From NCBI GenBank assembly GCA_028641055.1, contig CM054059.1:108388263-108452262 (forward strand): DNA of 64,000 nucleotides, in the 5' to 3' direction. This DNA comes from Alopecurus myosuroides (Eukaryota; Streptophyta; Magnoliopsida; Poales; Poaceae). Positions 47,083 through 58,584 of the stretch are shown one piece after another; position 1 is the stretch's first letter, and every line of letters begins with the position of its first letter. The notes beneath the pieces are model-generated. The model searched no databases. It was not told where the DNA came from and saw only the letters and a program-made list of their open reading frames with translations. The translations under genes and the position numbers were made by a program.

Positions 47083-50000
47083 CGCCTGCAGCTCCATGAG
47101 ATTCTGATTAGTAGCAACTCCATGACTATCATAGCAGGAGATTTTAACCTAGTCCGTTTCTCATATGATAAAAGCAATGGAAATGTCAACCAAAAATGGT
47201 GTGACAAATTCAATGCTTGGATTGAGATTTGGAGTCTGTTGGAAATCAAAATGGGGAACAGGAAATACACTTGGACTAACAACCAAGATGATCCTATATT
47301 AGCCACTCTAGATAGATTTTTCTGCACTACTAATTTAGGACAATCTTTTCCTTTAGCTACTGTCCAGGCCCTCCCTCGGTTGGGTAGTGACCATACTCCT
47401 GTCATTTGGGACTCAGGAGTTGGGACAGTCATTAGACCTTCTAGCTACAAACTAGAAAAATGGTGGCTGTTGAGAGCCGATTTTGTCCAACTAGTGGAAA
47501 AATCTTGGACCAGTACCACTAAGAATACCCACTCGTTAGACATCTGGCAAGAAAAACTTGGGAGATTAAGGAAAAACACAAAAGGCTGGGGCTTCAATAT
47601 TGAAGCAGAGCTTAGGAAAATTAAGAAGGATATGATGATCAAATATGATCTGCTAGACATCAAAGCTGAAAGTGAAGAGCTATAAGCTGATGAACAACAG
47701 CAGATGAAAACATCTTAGAAGAAATGAATAGGATCTGGCTTAAGGAGGAAATCAAAGCCAAGCAAAGGTCCAGAGATAGAAATATCAAGGAAGGAGATAG
47801 GAACACCTCTTACTTTCATGCAATAGCTAATGAGAGAAGGAGGAAAACTCTTATCCATTGCCTCCAAGGACCTGATGGTCTCATCTCTGATAAAAAAGGC
47901 ATGATGGACATAGCTGTAGATTTTTACAAAAACTTGTTCAGTAGAGAAGATAATAGTGGTTTTCATCTCGCTCAAGATTTTCTCTCTCAAGAAGAGCTAG
48001 TCAGTTCAGAGGAAAATGAGGTCCTAGACTCTCCTTTTACTGAAGAAGAGGTTAGAGCAGCCTTAGTCTCCTCATATGCTGATGGAGCTCCAGGGCCAGA
48101 TGGCTTCCCCTTCTTCTTTTATCAGAAATTTTGGTACCTAATTAAAGAAGATGTCATGGCCATGTTTAGGGATTTTCACTTGGGATCCTTAGATCTTTTT
48201 CGTCTCAATTTTGCTATGATCTCTTTGATCCCCAAAGATGCTGAAGGAACTCACATGAAAAAATTCAGGCCAATTAGCTTGCTTAACTGTAGTTTTAAAC
48301 TTTTCACCGAAGTCATTACCAACAGGCTAGGGAAAATCATGAATAGGCTTATTTCCCCTAACCAATCTGCCTTTATCAAAGGAAGATACATTTTAGAAAG
48401 TGTAGTTACAGCTCATGAGGTACTACACTATGTTCATAAGACTAGGAATAAGGGGATAGTTCTAAAATTAGATTATGAGAAGGCCTTTGATAAGGTCAAC
48501 CTTGACTTCCTCCTTGAACTACTCTCAAGGAGAGGTTTTAGTTCTAATTTCATCCTTCTGATTAAGAAGATGGTTCTTGGTGGATCAGTAGGAATTAAGC
48601 TAAACAATGAAGAAAGTCATTTCTTCCTTACTGGCAAAGGCCTTAGACAAGGGGACCCTCTATCCCCTCTCCTTTTCAATTTAGTTGTTGATGTCTTAAC
48701 TAAAATGTTAGTGAAGGCATCATCCTTTGATTTAGTAAGAGGGCTCTGCTCTGATCTTTGTCCAGGGGGAGTAATCAGCCTGCAATATGCTGATGACACC
48801 ATTCTATTTGTGGACAATGATCCTTTGATGGCCTCAAATTTAAAAAAAGTCCTTGTTTGTTTTGAACAAGTCTCAGGGATGAGGATCAACTATACTAAGA
48901 GTGAACTCATTCCAATAAACATGGACTTAACTGAAGTGTCTCCTTTTGTGAACACTTTCTCTTGCCTAGTAGGAAATTTCCCCATTAAGTACTTGGGTGT
49001 ACCCCTGCACTTTGATAAACTCAGGAGGGAAGATCTTCAACCTCTCATAGACAAAATTCTTAAAAGGATAGCTGGATGGAGAGGGAAATTACCCTCTCAT
49101 ATGGGAAGAATCATTCTCATTAAAGCTTGTCTGGCAAGCATCCCTGTCTACCTGCTATCCTTTTTCAAGTTCCCAAAATGGGCTATAGATTTAATTAATT
49201 CTCAGATGGCAAATTGTCTTTGGGATGACTTTGAAGGCCACAGGAAAATTCACCTAGCCAACTGGCACCTGGTCAGTATGAAAAAGAAATTTGGTGGCCT
49301 AGGCATTCCAAACATTAGAGACTTCAACATTTGCCCCTTAGGTTCCTGGATCAAAAGGTTTTGTGCCCAAGATCAAAAACTCTAGAAATCCTTAGTGTCC
49401 CAAAAATATCTGGCCTCTTCCCCCAATATTCTCTGTAGTACTGCCACTGGCACTTCTAACTTCTGGAAGGGTGTCATGTGGGCTGCAAAAGCAGTGAAAT
49501 TCGGATATAGGTGGACAGTGGGTGATGGCTCTAAAATAAAATTTTGGGAGGATTGCTGGTTTGGAACCTCACCCTTAGCTATACAGTACTGGAATATTTA
49601 TTCCATCTGTAATGAGAAGTGTGGTACCATCGCGGAAATTTGGGATGGCCAAACTCTGAAGCTCTCCTTTCGTAGGAACTTCTCTCCCATTCTTATGGAG
49701 CAGTGGATGGAGATAGAAAATATAGCTAGAGGAATTAGCTTCTCTGATGACTCTGACTCCCTGATTTGGACCTATGAAAACTCAGGAACCTACTCGTCTA
49801 GCTCTTTATACTCCATAATTAATTGTAGAGGTGTTCAACCAATTTACACTCCCTCTGTTTGGAAACTGTGTGTGCCTCCTAGGATACACATCTTTCTTTG
49901 GCTAGTCCTCAATAATAAGATTATGACTAGAGATAATCTGAAGAGAAGATGACTAAAAAATCCTAAAGACTGAAGCTGAATATGTTGAACATCTCCTCTG

Positions 50001-50774
50001 CAACTTCATAGTAGCCAAGTTAATCTGGGCAGATATTAGTAGATTTTTTGGTGTCCAATTGGGCAGCAACATCACTTCGATTGCTTCTTTTTGGATAGCC
50101 AATTCTAAGCATGCTACCCTAAACACTGTTACTGCAGCTGTGCTCTGGACTCTCTGGACACTTAGGAATGATTTTGTCTTTAATAACGCTTCCTGGCTCA
50201 ACATGAAACAGGTTTGGTGGCGGATCCTACGGCTTCTCAAAAAATGGGAATGCCTCTTCAAGGACTCAATGATGGAATCGATGGATCGCTTCTTTCGTCA
50301 CTATCGCCAAGAGCTCTCGCTCCCGGGCTTGATCGACGTGGGGTGACCAATCCTGGCCTTGACCTGGCTGAAAAGTGGAAAAAACTGGAGCTGGAATCCT
50401 CCCAATCCATGCGGATGTGCAGCAGCCCATCCTCGACGCTGGACAGCAGGATCTTCCTCTCCCCTGGAGCCCGCTCCGTCGCCCCAGCGCCAAGCCCTCA
50501 TCGCAACCTGGTCTTCGCAGAGCTTGTGCTCTAGCTACCAAAGCCATCCTGTGGCTTTCGCTTTTCGCGCAAAAACTTGTTGCATTTGCGTTTTTAGACC
50601 CTTGTTCCAGCATCGCTGGACGCTACGGTTCTATTTTCCCGTTTTAGCTCTCCTGTAGTTCTTCTCTAGCTCCTGTTGGATGCTAGAATTAGTTTACTTT
50701 TGTATCAGACCTGTTGTTTGCGCAAGGTTTCTTTAATGGAACTGGGAGTGAACCACCTGTTTATCTAAAAAAAA
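47083..50774 (+). mobile_element. LINE-1: 5'-truncated L1-type LINE next to the PPR stop codon
   Basis: ORF2 starts within the endonuclease (IIAGDFNLVRF; later GSDHTPVIWDSG). The reverse transcriptase frame is at 47724-49385 (PISLLNCSFKLFTEV, LKLDYEKAFDKV, GLRQGDPLSPLLFN, LQYADDTILFV). The zf-RVT region is at 49395-50345 (KLCVPPRIHIFLWLVLNNKI), ending in TGA. Lesions are a frameshift with stops around 47683-47724, TAG at 49383-49385 (same frame on both sides) and a break near 49950. The 3' end is CTGTTTATCT followed by A8 (50767-50774). LINE frame begins right after the PPR TAG, so the junction is at about 47083. No clear target duplication was found. Confidence 0.85.
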
Positions 50775-51050
50775 TGATTATTTCTTGGAACAAAGGTGCG
50801 ATTATTTCCATAGGAATGACCAGGACTTTCATTTGCATGTACTTGAAGAAATTCGTACCTTGTCGAAACAGACGCGACTTCCATGTTCAAATTGCGAGGT
50901 TAACATCAAATCCCATTTGCTACTATGTCTTATCTGAAACTCGTGTATCACTTGTTGCAAAACTGCAGTCTGGATGCTTAAATTCTGCTTGTGGCGTCCT
51001 CCAAACAAATACGAACCATGGTTGATTTGTTGTTGTGCGAAAGCAAAACC
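50775..51050. other. Unassigned spacer between LINE-1 and LINE-4
   Basis: No recognisable gene or repeat end. It may be the original 3' flank of the PPR gene, separated from it by LINE-1. The boundary with the LINE-4 leader is approximate. Confidence 0.3.
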
Positions 51051-51918
51051 AACAAACATGAGCGGGTGGGAAGGGAGTTTACGGAGGATGCCAAGCGGTA
51101 CGCGGGGCTCCTGCGACGCGGATGGCGATTGTCACGGCGATTTCCGCCCGCCGCGCCGCCACTCCCTCCGTGCTGCCCGGCGTGCCGCTGGGGAAGAGGA
51201 GTCCCCTAGGGTGGGGTCTCTCAATCTCTTCGAGGTCCTCGCCGCGCTCGGAGAAGACGACGGCTCCTCCGTCAGCAGCGTTGAAGCGTGCTCCCCGAGG
51301 ACGGGGCTAGCGCCGCGCTGCCTGGGTGACTTTCTCCCTGCCGTGCAAGGGGCGCTGGGGGGTAAGCCATGTGCTCCCGCTCCTGCTTCAGGCACCGCGA
51401 TGGAGATGCCGCCGCTTCGCTCCTGGAGGGACTTCCCTCCGCTCGCCACTAACTCGCCGGGGCGGAGTTGGGTCCGGGAGCTTCTCACGCCGGTCCGGGT
51501 GGCGTCTGGGGGGGCACCGTCCTCCGCGGTGGTGCCATCGGGGCGGTGGAGGTTCCGCTGTCGCCGGTGAGCTCCCCAGATCCAGATCTGGGGGTGACGT
51601 CCGCTGTGCCTACGGGTGGGCCTCAGGTGTTGGTTCATGGGCCCGGGGCCCAGTACATGATGGTGAGATCGCTTCGCCTCGCCCCTTCGCGGTCGGATGG
51701 GCCGCTACCGATGACGGGCCGCAAGCTGCATCTGCGGTTAGGCCCAGCTCGAGCCCATCCCGGGGGGAGGCCGCTAGGTACTTATGGTGCTGGATCCCCA
51801 AAGGCGCCCGTGACCTAACCCTAGTTTACCCCGCTCATCCAGACGACATCCGCCGCCATCGCTCTAGAGCAAAGTTCCTCATCCGATCTTCCCCTTCTCT
51901 CCCCTCCGCCTGCTCCCC

Positions 51919-53968
51919 ATGGATCGTCGTGATGATCAACGCCGCGGGAAGAGGAACTTCGACGACTTCGCGAGGGGCGGTGACCGGAGGGGGCTCAATA
52001 ACTGCCTCGCGCGTGAACAAGAGGAGAATCGGCGGCAGCAACGCGAGCGAGATCGGCGCGAAGATGATCGTGGCCGTTCTCATCAGGCCCATCCGTCGGA
52101 ACCGTACCCACGAGGGCGTGAGTACGGCCGGGGTGGTGCCGGGAACTTCAATCGTCCCCTCCGCCTCGCCTCTCCTCGGATTCTACCGGCGCCGGTCCAG
52201 CCTCGGGGGTGGAGACACGGGTCTTGCCGCCGCCGCCGGATCTCTCGAAGGTCACATGTTATAATTGTGGGCGTAAAGTTCACCTGCAAGCGGGCTACAA
52301 GGCGGAGCCGTTCTGCGTGAAGTGTAACTCCAAGGGGCACCTCTCGGCCATGTGTGTGGCGGGCGCTGTCCGCAACAAGGTGTTCTGGGCAGGGTTTGTA
52401 AGTGATGGAGTGGGCTTCATGTGCCTCGAAGTCCCGCCGTCGGAGATGGTCCCCCCCCCCCCCCCCGAACTCAGCTACCTTGTTCATCGATGGGGCGGAA
52501 CTCTCGGCCGAACATGTTGAGGAAGAGTTCAAAGATCTTGTGGAAGAGAACTGGAACTGGTAGGTGAAGATGTTATCGGAGTCGGATTTTCCTTTGGTCT
52601 TCCCTTCGAAGGAAAGCTTGCGTATGGCCATCCGGGGGGTGGTCTGCGGCTTCCAATGTCCAAAGCTCGTGCCCTTGTCATGGAGGGGTCCATCGATGAG
52701 AACGCCACCGAGGTCTTATCAGAGATTTGGGTCAAGTTGCATGATGTGCCTCCACCCTACCGTTCGATGCCGCGTATGATGATTGGTGCGCGTCCTCTCG
52801 GGTGGCCGGTGGAGATGGACGCCGACTCACTACTGAATGATGCTCTGCCGGTGCGCATGAAGATTGGGGTCCGTGCGGGATGCCCCGTTCTAGCACACTT
52901 CCTCCTCACTGTCAATGGCCAGGGATTTAAGATCCGAGTGGAGGTGGAGAAGGCTCCGAATGCTCGCTCAAGATCCCCGCCCCCGCCCAACAATCGCAGC
53001 AATGACCCCAAGGAAAAGGATCGCGAGGAGGAGGACAACCACGGTGACGGCTCCTCCGAAGACGACACCGATAACGACAAGAACTAGTGCCGCGGGAGCT
53101 CGGAGAAAAAGAAGAAGACCCCCACTCCCAAGGGTTGGAAAGGGGGAGAAGGATCCAAGAGGCCCGACAAGGGAGCGGTGGCCTCTCCTCCTAGGACGAA
53201 AGCGGCTTCGGCCCCTCCTCAGGATCAGTACGGATCTTTCCTCTCTAGGAAGACCCCCTCTCAAGCTTTCATGGGTCTTGGTACTCAGCCACCCCCCGCC
53301 CGCTTGACGGAAGTTCCCTCGTCTCTATGGACGGCCATCCACCCTCCTCCCCGTCGCTTACTCTGGATACCGGTTTCAACTTCGGGACTGACAAGGCCCC
53401 TGCGCCCACTCCCTCCTCCAAATCCCCAGGCCTGGTCCTCCCAACTGCGGCTCTTGAGGCGGACAGTGTGAGGGCGCGTGACATAGAACGTCGCAGCAAA
53501 TCGAATGCGGATAGGCCAGCTAGGGTGCGGGCCGCCTCGCTATCTTCCTTCCCCCAGCCTGACTTCTCATTGGACTCGACAGTATCTCCCACGTCCGGGG
53601 TGGTCCTAGCTCTCCAGGCGGCAGTGGCTAGAGCTCCGCGCGGCGTGGCCTTCCCGGCGCTCTCGGTGCGCAAGAGCGCGCGCGGGGTGGGCTCGACGGA
53701 AGGCCTGATGCTGGCAAGGGCCATGGCCCTGGAGGCCAAGGGGGTGGTGGACGCCCCGAGTGCTGCCCCGATCTCAAAGGGCAAGGTGGGCGGCTCGCGT
53801 GATAAGACCCCTGCAGGTACGTCATCTCTCGCTGCCTTTACAGTTTTGGACTCCCTCTCCGATGAACATTTGCTTGCAGTAGCTAGGGACAGCTGTGTTG
53901 TTTTTCTTCCCGAGGCCGGACCGCCGGCACAATCCTTTTATGTTCTTCGCGCTGCCGAGGTGGCCTAG
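51919..53968 (+). pseudogene. LINE-4 ORF1 (nucleic-acid-binding, zinc knuckle), frameshifted
   Basis: It starts MDRRDDQRRGKRNFDDF and is rich in Arg/Asp/Glu. A paired zinc-knuckle region follows in another frame at 52209-52520 (CYNCGRKVHLQ, CVKCNSKGHLSAMC), then an RRM/DUF4283-like segment at about 52570-52930 (IWVKLHDVPPPYR) and a Pro/Ser-rich tail (53327-53968). Breaks lie near 52200, at a run of 16 Cs (52451-52466), near 52640 and around 53090. The product would coat LINE RNA. The domain name beyond the zinc knuckles is by resemblance only. Confidence 0.65.
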
Positions 53969-54220
53969 GATGAGCTAGCTCTTGCGTGGGATAAGTTAGC
54001 CAGCAAGGCGGTCGATGCCCCCCTCTTCTTCAGAGCCGGTGGATCCTGCCGGGGTGGCAGGTGCGGCCCCTTCGACCTTGTGTGGGCAGACACCCACGCC
54101 GGCCTGCTCTGGTCCTATTACTCGGTGCAGGGGCGCTAGGGCGAAGGATCTGATCCAGTCCTCCAAGGTGCCAAACAAACCCTACACCCGCTAAGCACGG
54201 GCTAAATCGGTGGTGTCTTA

Positions 54221-54501
54221 ATGCGGTGCTTGTTTCTTAATATCTGCGGGTTTGCTGTCCAGGGGCGGCGAGCCTTGCTTAAATAATTCCTCCGGAACCA
54301 TCGCATCGATGCAGTGTGTCTGCTTGAGACGATTAAGGGCGAGTTTTCTGATCTCGAGCTGCGCGGTCTTGAGAGTGGCGAGAAGTTCTTCTGGGAGTGG
54401 CTTCCGCCCAACGGGCGCTCGGGAGGGATCCTTGTTGGGGTCAAGGATAGCCTCCTGGACGTTGGTTCCTTTGACGAGGGGGAGTTTTTCGTTAGCGTGT
54501 C
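54221..54501 (+). pseudogene. LINE-4 ORF2, endonuclease N-terminal part
   Basis: It opens MRCLFLNICGF, the typical start of an apurinic-type LINE endonuclease, and continues with DAVCLLETIKGEF (the catalytic Glu of the LLETK motif) and SGGILVGVKDSLLDV. TAA at 54284-54286 interrupts it. The frame is cut after GEFFVSV by element E and resumes in the inverted segment ending at 63778. Confidence 0.8.
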
Positions 54502-54981
54502 TGACGGGGGGATGATAACCCGGTAGGCCAAACTCCAAGGAGTAACCCGGCCCAAAGGACGGTGCGCAGGATACGGCTAAGGATAAGGAAGCTTGTGGAG
54601 GCCCAAGTTTGTAGGCCCAGCAACCCGGATTGTGGGTTATTGTAAAGGAAAGCTAGGGTTTGTGCGCCGTGTCCGGGTAGGATCCAGGGTGCGCCTTGGG
54701 GAATAAGCCAGGGGGTACGGGTGCTTTATAAACCGACTCCCAGGTCCAGTTTTAGACAGAGATCTAAGAACCCTAGCAATAGCGTTTGATATCGAGCATC
54801 CAGTGTAATCCTAGAATTGAGTTGTTATATCAAGATTGGAGACTCGGCGACTTTGATTGCCGGCTACCAGATCGAATTGCACCATGTTTTCCTCTGAGCT
54901 AAACCCTCTCCCAAATACCTGTGTCGTCTTGCCCCAAGATCAGTTACCCCCGGTAACATCTGCCGTGATTATCCCACGACA
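54502..54981 (+). repeat. 5' LTR of element E
   Basis: 480 bp, TGACGGGGGG... to ...TCCCACGACA. The TATA box TATAAA is at 54727-54732. It carries GCGTTTGAT at about 54782 where A's LTRs and the solo LTR read GCGCTTGAT on the same strand. The inverted LTR at 63779 shares this variant, supporting it as E's partner LTR. The gag ATG at 54884 lies within the LTR. Confidence 0.92.
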
Positions 54982-57703
54982 GTTGGCGCCCACCGTGGGG
55001 CCTGCGTCCAAAGGTGTTTACATCACGGGAGAAGCTCGGAAGGGCATGGAGAATCTTGTCATCGGCAAAATCTACATCGACCACGAAGGAGAAAAGATGG
55101 TGGACGATTCCGGCTGGGGGCCGGAGTCGGATCACCTCGAATCCGGATCCGTCGTGACAATCGGCCGGATCAGCGTCTTCATTGGTATGGTATGTGCTTC
55201 CAATTCGATCCCTGACAACGTTGGATCTGATTCTATGCCAGGAAAAGCCACGTCTATCCGATCAGATGATGAAGAATCGATTGGAACGACACATCCGGCA
55301 GAAGAACCCGTCGCGGAGTGGGAACAGCCGGAGGAGCCGGCATGGACCCCACGCGACCGGGCCGAAAGAGAAGATGATACCGGGTCTATCCTGGATCTAC
55401 TGGAAAACCGGTATGGGGAGGAGAACGGTGAGGAAGAACAACATGAATTTACACCGGATATCGTACGCCGAGTCGCAGTCTATGCGGCCCCCGCGGCCAA
55501 TCTCAACCAAGGAAACGCAACCGCGGCATCAGTCGGGGCGGCTCAGGCAGTGGCCCAGCAACAGGGCGCGGCTAACGGAGACCCGGTCTTGGCCCGGGTT
55601 GATGGAGAGTCGGCATCAGTAACCAGCAGAGCAGCGGATGAAGAGTTGCATGCAAATACGTTCGGATTCTTAGAAAACCGGACACCAGGGGCGGGTCCTT
55701 CGAACCCGCGCCACCCGGCCTTATTCGATAATAATCTGATTCTAGACCCCACGGTTCTCGCAACGGTTATCACTCCGGAAAACGCAGCGGAACGCGTCAG
55801 GGATCTGGATGTGGCTCGTCGTGCGCTGGAACAGCAAAGAAGGCAGGTAGAGGCAGAAAGGCAAGGGATGGCCACGCGGTAGCGTGAGCTAGATGCGTTG
55901 GAAACTCGGCTTCGAGGGGAAACGTCTAGAATACATCAAAGGCACCACACCAGGTTACCAGCAATGGGCGGGGTTATTAATCCGGCTAATTTATTTGTTA
56001 CACCTCAGGATCAGCCGATACCAGTGGTGAACCAGGGAACCGCACCCCAACAGGTGACAGCAGCGACACATCCGGCGAATGAGCGGACCGGGTTACCCCC
56101 ACCACAAACTAGAGTCACAACCGGCAACGATCTACCACCACCGCCACCATCACGATTCCGCACACCAGCCGGCCACTACAATAACCCCATGGACAATGTA
56201 TATGCAGCGACACTCGCGTTGAATCAAATCCCTGTGGGAGAGTCGCCCCATGCAGAGAAGACTCGGCAAGCCATCGATCTGTTGCACACTGCGGTGGCAC
56301 AGCAAGCCAATTATCCGGATCACAGAAGCGGTATGCACGGGACGCCATACGTCAGTCAACAGCAAGGGAATATCCAAACAAGTTCAGCGCGGCGGAGGGA
56401 AGAGCAGCAGCAAATGCCGCCTCCTCCCCGCGCTCAGGCAGCATCAGCAGCAGAGGCCGTCGTGGACAGTTCTAGGGCTCGGAGGGCCGCGGCCGGGTCT
56501 GCAGCGCATGGACTTCCCGCAGCATCGCGCCCAGCCGCGCCCCCCGCGGTATCACACGTTTCTAGAGCAAGGCCGGCCTCAACCGTTCTTGCGGGGCCTA
56601 AGTGTCTCTCGGACAGTATCAGAGCTGAACCTTACCCGGAAAAATTCAAAGAGCCAGGGAAAGTAGTGAATTATGAGCCAACTATGGATCCCGAAACATG
56701 GCTAAGCAGTTACGAGATGGCAATGTCAATTCGCAACGCGTCCGAGAACCTCCAAGCCAAGTTCATGTACCTGATGATGTCAGAAGGAGTAGCAAAGTTG
56801 TGGTTCACCAATTTGCCGGAAGGATCGATCAAGTCCTGGGAGGAATTGAAGACCGCGTTTGTCAAGCACTTTCATGGGACCTGCAGGAAATTATTCACTA
56901 TTGATGATCTAGAGCGATGCGTCCAGAAGAAGGGAGAATCGGCGCGTAGTTGGGTGCGCCGGGTTATGGAGATACTTCACTCATCCACGGATATCCAGCC
57001 CAAGGATGCACTACAGGCCATGGCAAAAACATGCAAGTATATACCTTTAGTGCAAAAGTTAACTCGCATGAAGTCCAGTCGAAATGCGTCGGAAGTTACA
57101 ATGGGAGAATTGATGGATGCGTGCAACAAACACGCTGCGACAGATACTACAGAAGAGGAAGCTGATGACAAGAAGGTAAAAGCAAACACAAGCAATAACG
57201 GAAGAACCGGCAATGGATCAGCATCAGGTAATAACGGAAATAGCCAGAACAAGCGCCCGTTCGAAGGAGGCTCCGAGTTTGTCGCCAACACAGAAGCCGG
57301 GTCTTCGAGGCCCAGAGCAGAAGGAAATTTCAGCGGAGGTAACCACAATGGAGGAAACTATCAAGGTCCGCCAAGGCCGGGTAACAGTTGGGACATATTC
57401 AGGATGGCATGCCCGAAGCACAGCAGGAATGGCAGGCCAGCTAACCACTCCCTAGAACAGTGCGCCGATTTACAAAGATGGAAAAATGAGGAAGTGCACA
57501 GAGCTATGCGAGGTGCAGGACGGGGAGGAGGACCGGGTCCAGGGGCAAACCCGGGCAACGGCCCACCCCCAGCTGGTAACCCGGCGGCTGGAAATCAAGG
57601 TAATAACCAAGGGGGGCAGGAGGTTTCCAGGCTAACCCCAAACAATTGGGTCAATATCATGTGCATACCACAGGAGGCTCTAACAAGGACAAAAAGATAC
57701 TGA
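54884..57703 (+). pseudogene. gag of element E, one nonsense codon
   Basis: Same 940-codon layout as in A. It starts at ATG in the LTR (MFSSELNPLPN) and runs through the primer site. The gag domain lies at about 56660-57060 and the CX2HX9HX4C knuckle at about 57412-57465; the stop is TGA at 57701-57703. TAG at 55880-55882 replaces the CAG (Gln) codon found in A. A's own stop site reads CGA here, so each copy is damaged at a different place and the family ancestor had an open gag. Confidence 0.88.
54983..55002 (+). other. Primer binding site of element E
   Basis: TTGGCGCCCACCGTGGGGCC begins one base after the 5' LTR and differs from the site of A by one base. It is also read as part of the gag frame. 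Confidence 0.75.
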
Positions 57704-58584
57704 AGCAAGCGGTCAACTCAGTTTCGTTAGCTGTCCCGAGGTACTTGAGATGGTCAGAACAGGAGGTAACATGGAGCAGAAGGGATCACCCAGAAAGAGT
57801 GGAGCACCCAGGAGTCTTGGCACTAGTAGTCGCACCGCAAGTCAACGGGTACGAACTGAAAAAGGTTTTAATGGATGGTGGAAGCAGCATCAATATACTG
57901 TATTGGGAAACCTTCCTACGCATGGGTCTCAAGGAATCTCAGCTGCAAAAAAGCTCAACAGTTTTTCATGGGATAGTGCCGGGTCATTCAGCATGCCCCG
58001 AGGGAAAAATCGCATTGGAGGTAGCCTTTGGAGAGTCAAAGGATAACTATCGAATTGAGTGGCTTACCTTTGAGGTAGTCAAATTGCGCAGCCCTTATCA
58101 CGCGTTATTTGGAAGGCCGGCTTACGCCAAATTCATGGCTAGGCCGTGTTACGTATATCTACAGCTAAAAATCCCGGGTCCCAAGAAGACCATTACCATA
58201 CATGGAAATCGAGACATAGCAGCTGAATGCGACGAAGGAGATGCAGCAATGGCCGAGCAGGCCTGTAGAAAAGAAGAACTCAAGCAGTACCGGTCTCAAG
58301 CAGACCCGGAGGGTAGAGCCACATCAAAAAGGCCGAGTACTGAAGGCGAACGAGCAAAATCCAAGGTAACACAAGATGCTAAAATGGTGGCTTTTGTCAA
58401 GGATGACCCCTCCAAACAATCCGCCACAGAAGAAGAAGCTGCACGATCACTCACAACCGGCCATGTCATGGAAACACCTTACCCGGGTTGGCTAGCAAAC
58501 CCGGTACTCGTCATGAAAAAGTCTAACATGTGGAGAATGTGCACCGGTCACGCCAGTTCGGGACCGGTGTCCATGAAGAACTAA
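57646..58584 (+). CDS. Protease frame with truncated reverse transcriptase start, element E
   Basis: It has the same length as in A (312 codons as delimited), overlapping the gag end in the -1 frame. Active site VLMDGGSS is near 57874 and the YHALFGRPAYAKF block follows. The RT remnant ends at WRMC (about 58531-58542) and runs into a short non-homologous tail with the stop at 58584. Only a few substitutions separate it from A, for example Pro for Thr in LFGRPAY. The shared end point shows that pol was lost before both copies inserted. Confidence 0.85.
   Translation: MGQYHVHTTGGSNKDKKILKQAVNSVSLAVPRYLRWSEQEVTWSRRDHPERVEHPGVLALVVAPQVNGYELKKVLMDGGSSINILYWETFLRMGLKESQLQKSSTVFHGIVPGHSACPEGKIALEVAFGESKDNYRIEWLTFEVVKLRSPYHALFGRPAYAKFMARPCYVYLQLKIPGPKKTITIHGNRDIAAECDEGDAAMAEQACRKEELKQYRSQADPEGRATSKRPSTEGERAKSKVTQDAKMVAFVKDDPSKQSATEEEAARSLTTGHVMETPYPGWLANPVLVMKKSNMWRMCTGHASSGPVSMKN

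Larger units (their letters stand above)
51050..54501 (+). mobile_element. LINE-4, 5' portion: leader, ORF1 and start of ORF2
   Basis: A GC-rich leader (about 51050-51900) precedes ORF1 (51919 to about 54190). ORF2 then opens at ATG 54221. The LINE is cut at 54501 by element E. Its continuation is found inverted at 63778 down to 61966. Excising E with one GTGTC gives a continuous endonuclease frame across the cut. The leader call is based on position; the start of the LINE is uncertain. Confidence 0.75.

Noticed and set aside
47095..50790. TGATTA at 47107 and 50775 as the target duplication of LINE-1
   Set aside because: Only six bases match, and LINE reading frame seems to extend upstream of 47107 to the PPR stop codon, so the match is probably chance.
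54983..55002. Naming the tRNA that primes elements A and E
   Set aside because: The TTGGCGCC start is typical, but I could not match the full 20 bases to a particular plant tRNA with confidence.
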